Assembly: GCA_033085395.1 (NCBI GenBank)
Contig: JANQBS010000030.1
Span: 186,001-250,000, forward strand
Source: Xanthoparmelia taractica
Lineage: Eukaryota; Ascomycota; Lecanoromycetes; Lecanorales; Parmeliaceae
Length of the DNA stretch: 64,000 nt
Direction of reading: 5' to 3'
Translations under genes and position numbers: made by a program
Notes under the pieces: model-generated
What the model was told of the DNA's origin: nothing
Databases searched by the model: none
What the model saw: only the letters and a program-made list of their open reading frames with translations
Part shown: piece after piece, positions 1-12,406 of the stretch
Numbering within the stretch: the first letter of the stretch is position 1
Layout of the letters: each line of letters begins with the position of its first letter

Positions 1-633
1 TTATTAGAAAGCTAAGTTAATACTATTATAATTTAACTATACGCTATATAAATGCACTTAATCGCGTACTTAGATACGTGATCGAAATAGTTAAATATAA
101 ACTATGCTTTCGCCGGGACGATGATTTAGTGATCTACTCTAATTTAGTCTATAGCGACGATAAATTAAATCGCAAATCTATCTATAATTACGTCTTATTA
201 TAAGGTTAAGTTATATACATTTGAATTAGCAAGAAGCAACGCGATGTAATTACATCTACTATTAAAGCTAAGTATATAGCACTTACTAAGGTCGCAAAGA
301 TTATTATATAAACGACTCGTTAACTAAAAGAACTATTTTATTAAAACCCTAAGAACGCTCTTATATAGCTACTTAATAACAATAAGATTAGCCTAGTCCT
401 TATTAAGAATTCTAAATATTATTAAAGAATCAAGTATATTAATATTTAGTATCACTATATACGCTAGATCTACGAGAATAGATTAATTGAACTTGATTTC
501 GTGTTCATCGCCGATTAAGTAGCTAATATATTAACTAAATCGCTTACTACGCAGACGTATCAGCGAGGTAGACAGTTACTCGATCTATATAGCCTTAAGT
601 TCGTTCTGAATAAGTGAAATAATAAAGAGGGAG
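1..633 (+). mobile_element. Ty1/copia retrotransposon 3' remnant (RNase H end), RIP-degraded
   Basis: Reading through stops on the plus strand gives a recognisable Ty1/copia RNase H C-terminus. A block like YSDDKLNRKSIYNYV is followed by TIKAKYIALTKVAK (family consensus: ST-EAEY-ALTEA-KE) and, near 510-545, by FIADxVANILTKSL (consensus ADILTK). The reading ends in a stop at about 628-630, directly before a purine tract (aagagggag) that looks like the polypurine tract next to a 3' LTR starting TGTTAATATT at 634. Stops occur where RIP C-to-T or G-to-A changes would create them. The upstream part of the element lies outside the window. The element is not functional. Confidence 0.85.
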
Positions 634-916
634 TGTTAATATTAAATAATTATTTCGCTCGATTTCTAGTCAATTCCAGCGGGGAAGAATCCCTTGATTT
701 AGTTAGCGTTCTATGGGTGAAGATAGCGAATAATAGCGAATCTGATGAAATCTTCTCGGCGAGTATATAGACTAATTCATGACCGCCTTTATATGCTTTC
801 TTCCTTATGTTCTTAAGACCTAATCAATCAGATCAATTAGCTAGTCTTAGCCAATCATTGAACAGTATTTCTACTTAGTCATAGCTTTCCCGCTGCCTGC
901 AAATCAGTCATTGCAA
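634..916 (+). repeat. Probable 3' LTR of the plus-strand copia remnant
   Basis: This segment starts with TGTTAATATT immediately after the polypurine tract of the copia remnant and ends near GCAACA, so the ends read TGTT...AACA. No second copy is inside the window, so the right boundary is inferred from the CA end and from the start of a different LTR-like repeat at about 912. Confidence 0.5.
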
Positions 917-1040
917 CAATAACTAGGCCTAGAACGACTTGATTGAGTACTCTGGGGAGTCAACCTAGCTAAGAACTACTGGAGAGGAAATATCTAGTGC
1001 CAAGCCCACTAGTGTGATAGGGCTGAATGCCCCTATTTTC
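912..1040. repeat. Extra LTR copy in tandem with the 3' LTR of the minus-strand copia element
   Basis: About 125 bp, nearly identical to the adjoining copy at 1041-1173 and to 6348-6489. All share blocks such as AACTAGGCCTAGAACGACTT and AAGCCCACTAGTGTGATAGG. This copy lacks the clean TGTTGA start of its neighbour and joins it directly without a spacer. It may be a remnant of an earlier insertion of the same family or a product of LTR-LTR recombination. Confidence 0.7.
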
Positions 1041-1173
1041 TGTTGAATAACTAGGCCTAGAACGACTTGATTGAGTACTCTTAGGGGATCAATCTAGCTA
1101 AGAACTACTGGAGAGGAAATATCTAGTGCCAAGCCCACTAGTGTGATAGGGCTAAATGTCTCTATTTTCAACA
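1041..1173 (-). repeat. 3' LTR of the minus-strand copia element
   Basis: 133 bp with perfect 7-bp inverted ends, TGTTGAA...TTCAACA. It matches the LTR at 6348-6489 apart from RIP-type changes and a short indel, and adjoins the polypurine tract at 1174-1182. Confidence 0.85.
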
Positions 1174-4100
1174 CTTCCTCTCAATTAGATTCTATTTACT
1201 ATTATTATAGTTATCACACTTAATAAGATTATATATCGACTATATCGAAGATTTAATTAGATACTAGATAACTACTAACGTTATTTTAGAAGTTCTAATA
1301 ACTTTTAGCAATAGATTATTAACTCTTAAGCTAACACGATATAAAGATATTTTAATTAACGAACTTAATTAGAATAATTATATAGAACTTCTATCGATAA
1401 GTCTAATTATATTTTTAAACGAGTTGAACTACCAAGACTTCTAAAGGCGAGTATACTACAGATTCTATTCCCTCTATTACTAAGTCTCTTTCTCTAGCGA
1501 GTTATTCGCATATCTATAAATTTAAGAAATTTATTAAATTTCTATTTAACTAGCGATCTAATAAGTTTATTAGCAATTATTTTATCGATTAAGACGTAAT
1601 TTATACTAATCTTCTTATACTTCTAAAGCTTCCTAACGTAATAATAGATCACATTAATATATTTTAATCGTTTACTAACTTAACGATTCTTAATTAATGC
1701 AATAACCTCGTTATTATCTTCTTTTAATTTTATTATTATCTCTAAGTTAATTAAAATCTAAATACTCGCCTATTAACGTATTAAATTAATAATTTCACGA
1801 TATTTAAGTTTCGTAAATAAGCTAATTAATTAAACGATTTATTTGAAGTACTCTAATAGGGTTATATACTCGATTTTCATAATCGAAGTTAATATAGATC
1901 GCTATTTTTTATTTATCTATAAAATTAAATCCCCTCTTAATATAAAAACTTAACTTATTATAAATCTTCGACTTTTATCTGCGATATAATCTATATTAAA
2001 ATAATTAATTAATTGTATAAACTTGTAACTATTTTCTCTATAAGTAAGTGATATATTAGAATTAAATCGTATATATCTTAGTAAAGTCTTTACTCCCTAA
2101 TTATAACGAATAGTTAAATTACTTATATATTAACTTAACTTCTTAAGTGCGAATGCAATATTAAAACGAGTGTATATTATTATATACATTAATTTATCTA
2201 TAACTCTTGCGTAATCCTCGCGATCGATTTATTCTTCTCCTAAAGTAGCTGAGTTAATTACATTATAGTTATTTATAGGGATTTTCGTCTTATAATACTT
2301 ATCTTTTTTTATATTTAATTTCTTTAAAACGCTTTTAATATAGATTATCTAACTAATTCTAATAATTCTATTTAATCGATCTCTTTTAATTTTTATCTTA
2401 AGTATTCGCTTAAATTTATTTAAATTCTTTATCTTAAATTTCTTAATAAATTAATTCTTAAATTATTAGATTTAATCTTTAGACGACAAAATAATAAAGA
2501 TATTATTAATATAAATTAACATAATTAGCTATTTTTTTCTATAAATATATAGACACGAATTCAATTCCGACGAGACGAAGTTTAATTCAATTAATTCTTT
2601 ATTATACGTAAAGTATTAGTTATAAATCGCTTACTTAAGACTATATAGACTTTAAAGTAATCTTAGATATTAATCTTCGTTTATATTAACTCTTAAGAGA
2701 ATATATATTTAAATTAAATAACGAAGTTGAGACTTAGTAAAGGCGTTATTAACGTCGATCTACTCTAACTCTAAGTTCTTAATAGTTATTAAAGTTAGCA
2801 TAGCCCGTATTATATTTATTCGAATAATAAGGGCGAAGGTTTTATTATAGTTAATTTTATGAATCTATAAGAATTCTCTAACTATTAGTCTTATCTTAAA
2901 CTTCTATATAATATTATTCTTATTATATTTAACGTTAAATACTAATTTGTAAGTTATTATATTAGCTTCATTAGACGGGACTTTAATAATTTATATATTG
3001 TTTTCTTTTAATTATAAAATCTTATTTTTAATAATTTAAAGTTATTTTCGACTTTATATTAAGTAATTAATAGCTTCTTCGTATATATTTAAAATAGAAA
3101 TAATTACTAGATCTTTCTTATCTCCCTCAACTTTTATAATCTTTATTATTAATAATATTTTAATATGCTTTATTATCTTCTCTTTCTCGTTTATCTCGCT
3201 ATTTCTCTTTCTCTTTAAAATAAGTATTTATAATATATTATATACTTAAAGATTAACACGTGTCGAGATAGATATAAAGATATATAATTATAAAGATAAT
3301 ATATACGGCGATAATCTTAAAGACTAAATTAGAGACTAAATTAGAGAATTAGAAGATAATAACTCTAATATTAAAGACGATGTTGAAGACTTAGGAGAAT
3401 ACGAAGTTATTGACTACTGTGACTATAATTTAATTATAGTTTAGTCTATTAAGATTATATTCTTAGTTATCTTCTCTTGCGAAGTAATCTAGCTAATCGA
3501 AACGTCTACTTTTATTAAAGATATAAAAGAAGATAAAGTTATTGATATTAATAATATAACTATAGTCGTCTCTATTAGATTTATATTTTTAGTTACTCTC
3601 TTCTACGAGGCTTTTTATAAAGTTATCTAATTAATTAAAAATAAGATAGATAAACGTCTTATAAGATTACGAGTAATTAATTTATTTGAGATAATCTTTA
3701 AAAGCTTCAAATCGATCTCGCTATTCTTTATATTCTTAAAGAATATAATAGTCGACGATTTAATACATCTTTCTAAGTCTAAAGCATAGATACGATATTA
3801 CTTCGTTATTTTAAAGTTAAATCTTATTAAGATAGTCTCTCTTTCTTTTAGTATTAACTTATCTCTTTAAATATAAATCGAATAAGAGTCTAAATTAACG
3901 TAGATAATACACTTATAATTTTATACTCTAATATAATTAATCGATAAAAGCTTTTTAGTGTATATCTACTTCGAACTAGTCGTCTTTTCATTAACGATTG
4001 AATCAATTAAAGTATAATTTCTCAAATATATATCGATTATTGCTACTTCGTTTTAAAATTTAAGCGATAACTAAGAATTATAAAGCATTACACGTATATT

Positions 4101-6347
4101 CGTCTTAGTTATTTAAATAGATCTCTTAGCGACGCTATTCTAATATAACGTATATAATTTCGTTTCTTAAAGAGTTAATTTATATTTCTTCACTTATAGC
4201 TTAATAATTATTAAAAACTTTAAGGTGTTATTAAGTCTAATAGCCTTTAATTTCCTCTCGATTTGAAGTTTCACATTAATTCTTTATATATTTAACTCCG
4301 CTAGAATCGATTTTCTATTCTTTAAATAAATTCTCTAATGCTTTCTAAAATAATTATTAACGATTTCTAAAAACGTAGTGTTATTAATAAGACTTTTTGA
4401 AAACGAGTTAGACGTATTAATTAAAATTAGATCTAGGATCTTATTCTTTCTTAAAGTTACTATACGAGTAATTTTCTTCTTTATCTTCTTAATTACGTAT
4501 ATCTCGTAGAGTCTCTTATACTTAGATTAATATATAGACTAATAAGTAGTAACTTTATGAAGTCTAATAATAGCGTTAATCTCAAGATAAGTAAATCGTC
4601 TATATATTAGAAAGTAATTCTTCGCTAACTGTAATAATTAAATCTCTTTCTTTAGTTGAACTTCTACTTCGAAATCGATTATTATATCTTGATCGTTATC
4701 GTTATTGACTGAAACTTAATTAATAGGCGTAGATTACTTAATATTTGCTTATGCTAACTCGGGGACTCGCTGTTATATTTGATCTCGTTACGCTAGTTCA
4801 CTAAGAAATTAACTTAATATTCAAGAGAGCACGTATATTTCTTTCTTATAATTCGCTTTTAGGAGATTTACGTTATTTGCTTAAAGATAGATTAAATTAA
4901 TATTAAATCTATCTATTAGGCCTAATATACACAATCTTCTATATAATAGTAGATTGATATCGAGTTTAGACACATGATACACTCGCTAAATAGACACTAC
5001 TCTCTCTAATCGACTTCGTAAAATAATTATTCTTATATAGTCTATATATAATATCCCTTTCCCAACCTTAATAGTATGTCTCTTTATTCGAGTGAGAGGG
5101 CCATTAAAGAAGTTAAGTTTGTTAGTTATATGAGATAACGCGTCGATATTAGTAATCCACGAGAGAGAGTCTAGCTTACTTATAGCTTTCTGAGTGATAT
5201 GGGTAACTATATCGTCTTCATCAGTGACATTTGATACTAAGTCTAATTTAGCCTTATACGCTCTTCGAGGTTTCTTATTATTCTTTTTAAAGTGCTTAGC
5301 GAATATAATCTTCTTTCTAGACTTCTTCTCTTTTAGTATACGAATTAATTTCTTTATTATCTTAAAAGCTTCGTAATCTTAAAATCTTAAAATCTTTTTT
5401 ATTATATATATAATATCGAGACTTACGAGTTTACTAAGTAGGCGAATAATATAAAGTCTTTAATCTTTAATTATTAGAGAAGAGATTTTAACGTTCTTCA
5501 CTTAATTATTAACGATAAGTTTATAATCGACGAGCATATATTTCTAACTTATTTATAGCCTTCATCGAATCTTTAGCTTCTTATAATATACGAAGAACTT
5601 TATTCGTATCTTTCTCTTTATTTGATTTCAAGATAGCTATCGTAGTGTTATATTCGAATAATAAGAAATTATAGAGTCGATAGAGGAGTTCTTTAATATT
5701 ATAGGCCTTAGTTAGGGTTAGCTTAATCGCTAGAATATTATTGCGAATCTTATAAAGCGTAGCTCACGTATCTTGAACTATTTATTTCTTTTTCTTTTAA
5801 TAGTTAACGAACTCTTTCTATTTATTTATAATAACTTGCTTTCTAGTATCCTTATACTTTCTTACTAAAGTATCTTATTAATTCTTAGCTATTAATTAAT
5901 CAATAATTAACGTTATATCGACTATATTCGTTCTAGTTAAAAAGAGTTTCTTTATTAACTTATTAAGCTTATTATAATTAACTCTCTCATTAAAAAACAA
6001 TACTATATATATTACTTTTATTTATTTCAAGACGTAGTTTCCTTCTTTTGCTTACAATTTAGTCTTTATCAAGGCGAATTATTTTTCGTAATTATTCGAG
6101 TTGAGAATAAGAATCTTTGACTTATAGATATTCTTTATTGCGTTCTTTCGTAGAGTAATAATAATATAAGTTTATAAGTGCTATCATAGATAGTCTTTAA
6201 GTGTGTTTTAATAGCATAATGCTATTATAGATAGACTTAATATAGTGCTTTCATAAAAAGACTTCTTTTTATTATAAATAGGCTGCAGGTGACGACGACG
6301 ACGTGCAGGAGGTACTAGCAGGCGATAGTATTACCGGGCTTATAATC

Positions 6348-6489
6348 TATTGAATAACTAGGCCTAGAAGGACTTAATTGAGTATTCTTAGGGGATTAAC
6401 CTAGCTAAGAACTACTGGAGAGGAAATATCTAGTGCCAAGCCCACTAGTGTGATAGGGCTGAATGTCCCTATTTTTAATATTTTCAACA
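6348..6489 (-). repeat. 5' LTR of the minus-strand copia element
   Basis: 142 bp ending in ATTTTCAACA, a direct copy of 1041-1173 with an extra roughly 9-bp insertion (TTAATATTT) near its high-coordinate end. The other end reads TATTGAA where the partner reads TGTTGAA. The adjoining sequence on the minus strand (near 6320-6345) would hold the primer-binding site; I cannot assign the tRNA with confidence. Confidence 0.8.
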
Positions 6490-6919
6490 TAAAGGATTGC
6501 CCGGACGATGCGCTTAAATATGTTTCGGATCTACATCTAACTCCAGCCCAGTTTGAGCTCAGGCCCTCTATTACCTCTAATATAACACTCAAAAAATCGA
6601 TTACACCCCCCTAGAAAACAAAAAGGTGAGCTTCTCTTCTATAGGGCCTTTTTCGAATATAGGGTTAGGGTTGATACTAGCGCTATTCAGGACTCATGGT
6701 ATAGACTTCCGTATGTGGTAATTCTTGACTGAAATATGCTACATGCTGTATGTAGAATAGGAGGAGATAGGATATTCGTCCCATCGCCAAGCGGACGAGT
6801 AGCTGTTCTGCATACGAATTAGTTGAGAGAGCAGCAAGATTACACTTTCCGCCTTCGCTCTTTACTATAGTGAAGGAATACACACATTGTATACGAAGAG
6901 CAAATATCAAACCCGTGAC
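6490..6919. other. Island of near-normal base composition between transposons
   Basis: About 430 bp of balanced composition lying between RIP-degraded repeats, with CpA/TpG present and no obvious decay. Open frames are short and show no family resemblance. It contains AGGGTTAGGGTT at about 6660, two units of the common telomere repeat. It may be unique DNA or an element that is single-copy in this genome. Confidence 0.5.
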
Positions 6920-7580
6920 TACGGGTCGGAAAGGTCTGGGATGGTCTGGGATATGGGGTGTCGATACCATATCATAGTATGGTATGGTATTAAGATTATA
7001 TTATTTGATTTTTATGGAATAGTCTAAGAGACGTGCTAATATTATGAAATAATCTAAGAAATTTCTAATATATATAGGGATATCTTATATTATATTATTT
7101 ATATGTAGGGATATGGGAAATATATTATATATAGAAGAAGTTACTCTATATAGAATCATGCGAACGTATTCTAATTATTATTTTAGTTATCACTTCACTT
7201 TATTATCACATTATTAAGTATTCTAATTATTATTCTAGTTATCACTTAACTTTATTATCGCTATCACTATTATTTCACTTTATTATTACGTTATTAAGCT
7301 AAGCTCGTTATCGTATTTAATATCGTGTTGCGAAAGATCTCCGCAATCACCTAGAACTTAACGAGCTATTTCTATTGCTATTAATATATTTAATTTATTT
7401 AATTATTAGAAGAATTATTAATACGCTAATTATAATAGTAATCTACTATCTATTCTACGATAGTAAATTTTCTTCTTCTTTCTTCACATTATAAAAAGAA
7501 TTTATAATCGTTCTTTATAATTATATATTCTTAATTATTAAAGTTACACGCTTCGTATAAATAGTATAAAGATTAATATC
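6920..7580. mobile_element. Left end of a TA-flanked TIR DNA transposon
   Basis: Starts with TACGGGTCGGAAAGGTCTGG and matches 10520 to about 11098 over some 600 bp in the same orientation, including internal blocks such as GAGACGTGCTAATATTATGA. It therefore carries the left end of the same family as 10520-11638. No matching right terminus (ACCTTTCCGACCCGTA) is found before 10520, so this copy is truncated, or its right end was lost or replaced. Confidence 0.65.
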
Positions 7581-10519
7581 TTCGAATATATAATAAAGAA
7601 AAGCTTTCGCTGATTTATAAATAACCTTAATAATCGATTTAGAAAAACGTATTTTCTTTATATATATTATCGCGATCTCTTTTATTATTCGCGAAAAGAA
7701 GAGCTTAAAGATTATTAAATCGAATTTCTTCTAATAGCGATGAATCTCACGTAAAGTAATAGCTATAATTTATTAATAAAATAGAATAGATAGATTCGAG
7801 ATTAGATTTACTTTTAGCTTTTTATCTACGTTTTTGAATATTATTACTCGATAGTTCTTACGCTAATCTATTTTTCTTAATTAATTTTAATAGCTAAATA
7901 CTTAAAGACTATATAAAAGTAATTAATTGCACTTAAGATTATCTAATATTAGCTACGTGTATCATAATTTCTTTAGTCTTTTCTTTACTCTTACGTGCTA
8001 TCGCCTACTCGCGTATTAGCTTTATACTTAATATTTTATTTATAGAATTAATATATTTACTTTAAAATATTGCCTCGCGTAATAATTTTTTTACGAGCTA
8101 TAGCTTAAAACTAAAGAAGTTAAGATTAGAGCTAAGGTTCGAAGTCGAAATTCGAGAATAATAACTTTATTAGATAGATAGATAATAAGACGAATAGTAG
8201 AAGAATAATAAATAATAGAAGAATAATAAATAATAGAAGAATAATAAATATTAGAAGAATAATAAATATTAGAAGAATAATAAATATTAGAAGAATAATA
8301 AATAGTAAAAGAAAGAGTAGAAAGAAAATAAAAGTACACGATAAATATACCTTAGAAAACGTGATATTATAGATAAAATTAATGTTATTTATTAATGCTT
8401 TTAGATATCTATCGTAATAATATTAGAATTAATTTATTTCATAATCGGAAAGCGAAAGAAGAATACTTTTATTATAAGTATTAAGATTCTATAAGAATAA
8501 ATTTATCTTATAATTAATTCTAGTAATTATTCTAGTAATTATCTAAGCGTATTAAAATTTTATTAATTTAGACGCTAACACGTAGAGTTCTCGATAATCT
8601 TTTTATATTAAGTAGATAGTAGAAATTAATATCTAATCGATTTCCTTCTCGATTATTCTTTTAGTAATAGATACTAATATCTAAATAATTTCTCTTTCAA
8701 ACTTTCTTCTTAAATAATCTTTATTTATTATATCTTTCTTTTGTTCTAGCATTTAAGACGCGTTTCTATTATTAATATTATTAAAGATATTTAATATACT
8801 TCTATTTTAATAGAGAGTATATAATTAATAATTTTTAGCTAAATCGTAATCTATAGAGTATCGATCTTATAGGAGTAACCACTTTTTTTATCTTTATATT
8901 TCTTTATTAATCTTTTTTCTAGCTATTAAAAAAAAGAATAATTAAATTCTTAGATATACTTTTCGCTCTTTAATATAGAGTTCGATAATCTCGAGTTTAA
9001 GACTTTACGTTATAACGTAATTAATCGACCTAAAGATAATTAATTAAAGCGTAAAGTCGTTTAAGATTTTAGCGAAAATCTTAATATTAAACGCTTAAGA
9101 ACGAGACTTAATATTTTTATTTTTAAGAAAAAGAAATTAAAACGCGTAAAGAAAGCTAATAACGTCGCTAAGAATTATTATATTTATACTTATAAAAAGA
9201 TTAGCGAATTCGCGATTATTTTAGATTTATAGCGAAAAGTATATATTAAAATCTTTCGTTAGTAAGAAGTCGACTTTAGATAATATTTATTTATCTTTAT
9301 AATTATTATTTTAATTATTAATTCTTTTAAGTTAATATTTAGAATAAAATTACGTAAGACGTATATAGTAATATTATTATTCGACGTCTTCGGCTTTAAA
9401 TTTATTTTAGAATAATAATTTATATCGATAAGAATAATAACTTATTATAAAAAAATGTAGAAGGTAAGAAAGCAGAGCAAAGTATATAATTATCTTTAAT
9501 AAAAAAGTATTTATTTTAATTATGTGATAAATAAGATCTTTTTAACTATTAGAGAGAGAGATAATATCTTAGATCGTAAGCGCTACGATCTATTAAAACT
9601 CGAAAAGAACAATTAACTATTAGATATTAAGCTATTCGCGTATAAGTAGAATCTCTAGTGAAACTATATATCGAATATAAAGATACATCTATTTATTAAT
9701 ATATAGAACGTGTGACGAAAGATTAATAGATCTCTACAACGTAAACTTAGAAAGCTAGATTATAAGAATTTAAGGAGCTATCTTAGGAAAGAGTATATGT
9801 ATCTACTTATAATTTTAATATGTCTATATATTTCTAATTATTATTCTAGTTATCGCTAATCTATTTAGAAGAAATATATCTTCTTCGATATTATGTTATC
9901 TTCGTATATATTCTTTAATTATCGAGAGAAAGTTATATATCGCAATATAGCTAGTTATATTCAGGATAGACACTTTAAATATAATAATACGAGATAACTA
10001 TCTCTGTTAGAATCGATATTATTTTAGTCGAATAATGATAATTTCGCTACAATAAATTTCGAGTTCGATCTTAATGCGACAAATACGAGAAGAGCGTACG
10101 ATCTTATTATTTAAGACTATAATAATGTATTCGCTAATTTTAAACTTCTCGTATTTAATATAAATAGTCTTAATCTCTTAATTAAAGAAATCGCTAGCTA
10201 TATAAATTATAATAATTAATCTTAAGAGCATTTTAGAATTCTAGTTATAATTCTAATTATTATACGCCTTATCTAAATTAATAGATAGTTATCTTATTTC
10301 GTAAGCTATAAATAAGCTATATATTCTTAGCTTATAAAGTAACTCTTTTTACGTGAAATACGTATAATTACGCGATTATATAAGAGTTAGTTATAATTAC
10401 TTCTCAATAAGAAAGATAAGATCTATTATCTAATTTAAAAATAATTTTAATCTTTATTAATTTTTAAAGTACGCTTAAGATAGAGAATTAAATTCGAAAA
10501 TCTTTCTTTTTAATAAGTC
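7581..10519. other. AT-rich RIP-degraded repeat DNA with a coding-like stretch
   Basis: No intact gene. Between about 8,900 and 9,850 the plus strand read through stops looks protein-like, for example KKKKLKRVKKANNVAKNYYI and later LRKLDYKNLRSYLRKEYMYL. It could be the decayed transposase of the TIR family that starts at 6920, but I do not recognise a DDE signature. The rest (7,581-8,900 and 9,850-10,519) is A+T-rich with no feature I can name apart from the tandem repeat at 8193-8300. Confidence 0.4.
8193..8300. repeat. 18-bp tandem repeat, six copies
   Basis: Six consecutive 18-bp units of the type AATANTAGAAGAATAATA, differing only at one or two positions near the start. The array is purine-rich on the plus strand and sits inside RIP-degraded DNA. 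The decayed partial unit AATAGTAAAAG follows at 8301. Confidence 0.9.
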
Positions 10520-11638
10520 TACGGGTCGGAAAGGTCTGGGATAATCTGGGATATAAGGTGTCGATACCATATTATGATATGGTATGGTATTAAGATTATA
10601 TCATTTGATTTTTATGGGATGATCTGAGAGACGTGCTAATATTATGAAATAATCTAGGAAATTTCTAATATATGTAGGGGTATTCTATATTATATGTAGG
10701 GATATAAGAAATATACTATATATAGAAGAAGTTACTCTATATAGAATTATGCGAATATATTCTAGTCATTATTCTAGTTATCACTTTACTTTATTATCGT
10801 TATTATTATTACTTCACTTTATCATCACGTTATTGAGCTAAGCTCGCTATCGTATTTAATATCGTGTTACGAAAGATCTTCGCAATTATCTAGGGCTTAA
10901 CGAGTTATTTTTATTATTATTAGTATATTTAATTTATTTAATTATTAGAAGAATTACTAGCACGCTAATTATAATAGTAATCTATTATCTATTCTATAAT
11001 AGCAAATTCTCTTCTTCTTTCTTCGCATCATAAAAAGAATTTATAATTATTCTTAGTTATTAAAATTACACGCTTCGCATAAATAGTATAAAGATTTAAT
11101 AATTACTTGATCTTGAAGAGTAGAATACGAGAGGTCTTGAATATATTCCCTATATAGCGTATATTATTCAATTATTCTTATAAGAGCTTCTTAATAAGAT
11201 TCGCGTTAGTCTAATTAACGAGAACTTTTAAAAAAACTAATATAATTCGAAGAAATAGAACGCTATTCAAAGATAAGGGAAAGATCTATTAATAACTTTA
11301 GCTAAGATATATAAATTCTAGTTATTATTCTAGTTATTACTAATATCTAATGTATATAGATTCGTAAGACGGAGATCTACATTAATGCTAGCAGTTAGCG
11401 TAAGAAATATTTCTTATCTTATTCGCCACCTGATATGAGAAATAATCTATATTATAAAATACCCCTACATATATTAGAAATTTCTTAGATTATTTCATGA
11501 TACTAGTAATTTCTTATTTCATATCTTTATAAGTAATCTGATATAATCCCTCTATGATACCCTTTCATGATATAATATAATATAATATAATATAATATGA
11601 GATATCCCATCAAATATACTAGACCTTTCCGACCCGTA
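10520..11638. mobile_element. TIR DNA transposon with TA ends (1.1 kb, RIP-degraded)
   Basis: Both ends carry the same inverted terminus, TACGGGTCGGAAAGGTCT at the left and its reverse complement at the right. TA at both outer edges suggests a TA target duplication as in Tc1/mariner/pogo elements. Inverted similarity continues inward at about 120-200 bp from each end (ATGAAATAATCTA and AATTTCTAATATATGTAGGG). The interior has no surviving ORF. The left about 580 bp repeats at 6920-7580, so this may be an internally deleted derivative of a larger element. Confidence 0.75.
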
Positions 11639-11730
11639 ATTATTATTAATAAAAAGAAAAAGAGAATTAATTAATATCGCTATTAAAAAAAGATTTAAAA
11701 TTTTAAAATTCTCGAATTTTTTACGCTTAT

Positions 11731-11884
11731 TGTCATGGAATATTTGATCATATGGACGTAGGGCTGGTCATGACTAGCCTTGGCGCTCGCTTCTCCGTAC
11801 TTAGCTGGCGCACACACACGTAGATTAATTAACAATTCACACATCACACTCATTATTAAACCACATTAATATTGTTCCTTGACA
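11731..11884. mobile_element. Solo LTR with 5-bp target site duplication
   Basis: 154 bp with perfect 5-bp inverted ends TGTCA...TGACA, flanked on both sides by CTTAT, a perfect target duplication. It contains GACTAGCCTTGGCG, resembling part of the gypsy LTR at 12407. Composition is normal and little RIP decay is visible, unlike everything around it. This is the expected footprint of LTR-LTR recombination removing a retrotransposon. Confidence 0.85.
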
Positions 11885-12128
11885 CTTATTAAATATAGAT
11901 TCTTATTTTAAAGCTTTTAAAATTTACTTAGAAGTGTAAATTAAATAAATCTAATATTATAGTTATAGAGAATAAGATCTCGATACACGTATCTAAGTAT
12001 TAAATCTTAGTTTTTATAATTATAAATAATTTTAAAATATTCTAATATAATAACTTGTCGAATTTTAATATAATTAAATTATATTAATTTTAAATAAAGC
12101 GTTAGATTATTCGAAATAATATATTGAG

Positions 12129-12404
12129 TACGGGTCGGAAAGGTGTGGTATCTGTTGAACATAGTCGTTTTTAACTTTTTTTCAACTTTTTTTAAAAAAT
12201 TATATCTTTTTAATCTATTTATAGAATTTTATAATTATATAAGCGTTCGCTTAAGCTTTTTACGTATTTTTAGAATATAAAAAAATATTACGTAATATAT
12301 TTATTAAAAACCCAATAGGAGTATGGGATATCCCATACCTTTCGGTATGATATTCGAAAAACTAGTCCCATACCATTAAATATACCACACCTTTCCGACC
12401 CGTA
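12129..12404. mobile_element. Short TIR element (MITE), 276 bp including TA ends
   Basis: Perfect terminal inverted repeats of at least 22 bp, beginning TACGGGTCGGAAAGGTGTGG, with TA at both ends. The terminus is shared with 6920 and 10520-11638, but the interior is unrelated and too short for a transposase. Its right end stops two bases before the gypsy LTR at 12407, so it sits in or at the edge of that LTR. Confidence 0.9.
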
Positions 12405-12406
12405 CC

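Larger units (their letters stand above)
1041..6489 (-). mobile_element. Full-length Ty1/copia retrotransposon, RIP-degraded
   Basis: A 5.45-kb element bounded by direct LTRs, inferred to be non-functional. Read on the minus strand through stops, the pol order is copia-type. A protease-like block near 5100-5170 reads SWITNIDALSHITNKLNFF (consensus W-DSGAS-HMT). A reverse-transcriptase block near 2680-2800 reads IRAMLTLITIKNLELE followed by IDVNNAFTKSQL (consensus IR-LLALA, Q-DVK-AFLNGEL). The RNase H end near 1540-1680 reads IYYYVRKL and later IIANKLIRSLVK (consensus ADxLTKPL). Integrase would lie at about 3500-5000 and gag at about 5250-6300; both are too degraded to define. The purine tract on the minus strand next to the 3' LTR (gagaggaag, 1174-1182) is the expected polypurine tract. 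Confidence 0.85.

Noticed and set aside
5194..5376. Plus-strand 60-codon open frame
   Set aside because: It is the antisense of the copia protease region; the minus strand carries the recognisable protease-like block.
6655..6675. Internal telomere
   Set aside because: Only two TTAGGG-type units; too short to call a telomere, kept only as a low-interest note.
8091..8339. 82-codon frame rich in Tyr-Ser-Ser repeats
   Set aside because: It is the translation of the antisense of the 18-bp tandem repeat; no gene evidence.
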